From positions 1 to 62,315 of the forward strand of contig JAVWHX010000003.1 in NCBI GenBank assembly GCA_036639875.1: a stretch of 62,315 nucleotides of DNA, given 5' to 3'. The stretch's first letter is position 1. Every line of letters begins with the position of its first letter. The notes beneath the pieces were generated by a model, which saw nothing but the letters and a program-made list of their open reading frames with translations, made no database searches and was not told where the DNA came from. Positions 61,168 to 62,315 of the stretch are shown in pieces. Position numbers and translations under genes: made by a program. The stretch is from JAVWHX01 sp036639875. GTDB lineage: Bacteria > Bacillota_I > Bacilli_A > Erysipelotrichales > Coprobacillaceae.

Positions 61168-61199
61168 ATAAAACACCTCTTCATTATTCTAATACATTT

Positions 61200-61213
61200 T
61201 GAAACTTTTTTCA
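61200..61213. promoter_or_regulatory. RpiR-type operator at the maturase promoter
   Basis: TGAAACTTTTTTCA (minus strand TGAAAAAAGTTTCA). It abuts a TATAAT -10 at 61214-61219 on the minus strand and shares arms with the EIIC operator. Confidence 0.6.
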
Positions 61214-61254
61214 TTATATTTTATAGAAGTTTCAATTTAATCACCATTATACTC

Positions 61255-61836
61255 CTAAAACTTAGACAAAATCATAAGCATTAATGATACTATTATAAAT
61301 GATCCTAATCCAAAACATAACGCTATAATAAACTTTTGATAACTTTTCTTTCCTTGTTCTTGATGCTTTGATATTTCATCAAGTCTTTCTCCATTTATAA
61401 ATGCAAGAATCTCTTTATATGTTTGTATATTATTCTCTTTCTTATATTTTTCTACTTTTAATGCATAAATCATTGTTATAATAAATATAATTGCCCAGAC
61501 AATCATTCCATATGTTTTTAAATAATAGAATAAAGGTGCTATTGAAATAATTGTTACAGCGAATAAAACTGAAAAAATTTGACTACTTCTATTAAACTTT
61601 AAAATATCTTCTCTTTTTATTTCTTCTTTAATCATATCGATGTCTCCTTTAATAAGTTGATCTATAGATATCCCAAATAATGTACTTAGTAATAATAAAC
61701 TATGGATATCTGGATAATTTTTATTATTCTCCCAGTTTGATATTGTTTGACGTGTTACATAAATTTTATCTGCTAATTCATCCTGAGACAAATTCATTTC
61801 TAATCTTTTTGTTTTTATTTGATTTCCTATTTCCAC
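61255..61836 (-). CDS. XRE-family regulator with C-terminal membrane helices
   Basis: 193 residues with a GTG start at 61834-61836 (AGGAGG eight bases before it). N-terminal HTH_3 domain (about 5-60: NLSQDELADKIYVTRQTISN), then three membrane segments (about 88-107, 110-127 and 170-192). Such membrane-tied XRE proteins are common in Firmicutes and often respond to envelope or peptide stress. A promoter (TTGATA, 16 bp, TATATT) lies upstream. The target is unknown. Confidence 0.85.
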   Translation of the reverse strand: MEIGNQIKTKRLEMNLSQDELADKIYVTRQTISNWENNKNYPDIHSLLLLSTLFGISIDQLIKGDIDMIKEEIKREDILKFNRSSQIFSVLFAVTIISIAPLFYYLKTYGMIVWAIIFIITMIYALKVEKYKKENNIQTYKEILAFINGERLDEISKHQEQGKKSYQKFIIALCFGLGSFIIVSLMLMILSKF

Positions 61837-61910
61837 TAGTGAACCTCCTTTTCAATTTCATAGTAATATACCTTTTAAATTTCGTCTATCAAAAGCTTTT
61901 GACATTACCT

Positions 61911-61940
61911 AAAAAAGAAGAATAAGTTAATTTATTCTTC
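61911..61940 (-). terminator. Terminator of the partial gene at the right edge
   Basis: On the minus strand GAAGAATAA-ATTAAC-TTATTCTTC followed by TTTTTT; the stop codon is in the stem. Confidence 0.88.
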
Positions 61941-62315
61941 TAATAACTTCATTTGATTTTTTACTGCTTGAATCATAGCTTGATTATTTGTAATAATTTT
62001 TAGTAATTGATTTTTAGATTCTATCTTGTTATTTGTTTTATAATAAGCAGTTGATAAAGATAGATAATAAATATTTTTTTTATCTTGAGTTTTTGGTAGT
62101 GATTCTATATTAAGTAATGATTTTAATAACTTAGCATCATCTTTTGTTTCACTATACTCTTTCATAATAACTGTATATGCATTTGTAAATTTTAAATTTT
62201 TTATATAATCAATAATTAATCCACATAAAATGAAAAGAATAAAGTGAAGACCAAATATTAATAAAACAATAATAACCAAAAACCATGAATTACGAAACAA
62301 ATTATGAAAAATATT
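61932..62315 (-). CDS. Membrane protein, 5' end cut by window edge
   Basis: At least 122 residues. The frame stays open to the last base, and the first possible start in the window (TTG at 62298-62300) has no ribosome site, so the gene probably continues beyond the window. A strong membrane helix (about 5-30 of the visible part) is followed by a soluble helical region with TPR-like spacing (LYYLSLSTAYYKTNNKIES-like text, in fact IYYLSLSTAYYKTNNK). The family was not recognised. Confidence 0.55.
   Translation of the reverse strand, partial: NIFHNLFRNSWFLVIIVLLIFGLHFILFILCGLIIDYIKNLKFTNAYTVIMKEYSETKDDAKLLKSLLNIESLPKTQDKKNIYYLSLSTAYYKTNNKIESKNQLLKIITNNQAMIQAVKNQMKLLEE

Overview
The window looks like a chromosomal stretch of a low-GC, Gram-positive gut anaerobe, most likely of the Erysipelotrichia (Coprobacillus / Catenibacterium / Faecalibacillus-like). 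The signs are very AT-rich coding sequence, strong GGAGG-type ribosome binding sites, T-box and L-box leaders, the Firmicute upp-glyA-rpiB-sua5 block next to the F-type ATP synthase operon, trehalose PTS and OpuC operons, and an oxygen-independent sulfatase maturase. No tRNA, rRNA, insertion sequence, phage or CRISPR array is visible. One 10-N assembly gap lies at 35319-35328.

Layout. 1-1150: 5' half of metG behind a Met T-box. 1193-8907: an acyltransferase, a small protein, an aldehyde dehydrogenase, then a cell-envelope group (membrane protein, polysaccharide deacetylase with Ig-like repeats, N-acetylmuramoyl-L-alanine amidase, coiled-coil protein). 9028-15629: complete ATP synthase operon atpI-B-E-F-H-A-G-D-C; its c subunit carries two carboxylates typical of Na+-binding rotors. 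15719-18638: upp, glyA, rpiB, sua5. 18797-21183: a cluster of very small membrane or lipoproteins of unknown role, plus gene remnants. 21642-26564: a c-di-GMP operon (sensor-GGDEF*-EAL, hydrolase, PAS-GGDEF). 26573-29409: SpoIIR-like protein, TetR and an ABC exporter sharing one operator sequence. 29475-33716: lysine operon (stand-alone ACT protein, orphan gene, dapA, dapB, lysA) behind a lysine riboswitch. 33827-41609: mixed genes (phosphoesterase, PRD protein, esterase, Lgt paralogue, racemase, two unusual RpiR-like regulators, a secreted esterase with a cre site). 41778-46128: trehalose operon treP-treC with treR and three TreR boxes. 46201-51563: mnmE, small genes, a deformylase-like protein with a HEAT-like partner, Rpn-family nucleases. 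51740-55198: opuC osmoprotectant transporter. 55472-61167: a sulfated-sugar locus. 61255-62315: XRE-type regulator and a partial membrane protein.

The most coherent candidate for a little-described system is 55472-61213: a PTS EIIC, a cytoplasmic Cys-type sulfatase, a TauE-type anion exporter, an RpiR-family regulator and an anaerobic sulfatase maturase. Both promoters and the regulator's own promoter carry the same TGAAA-N4-TTT(C/T)A dyad. The simplest reading is that a sulfated sugar is taken up by the PTS, desulfated inside the cell by a sulfatase activated by the maturase, and the sulfate is expelled. Other points worth attention are the predicted Na+-coupled ATP synthase, the stand-alone aspartokinase-type ACT protein under lysine control, and the small membrane-protein cluster.
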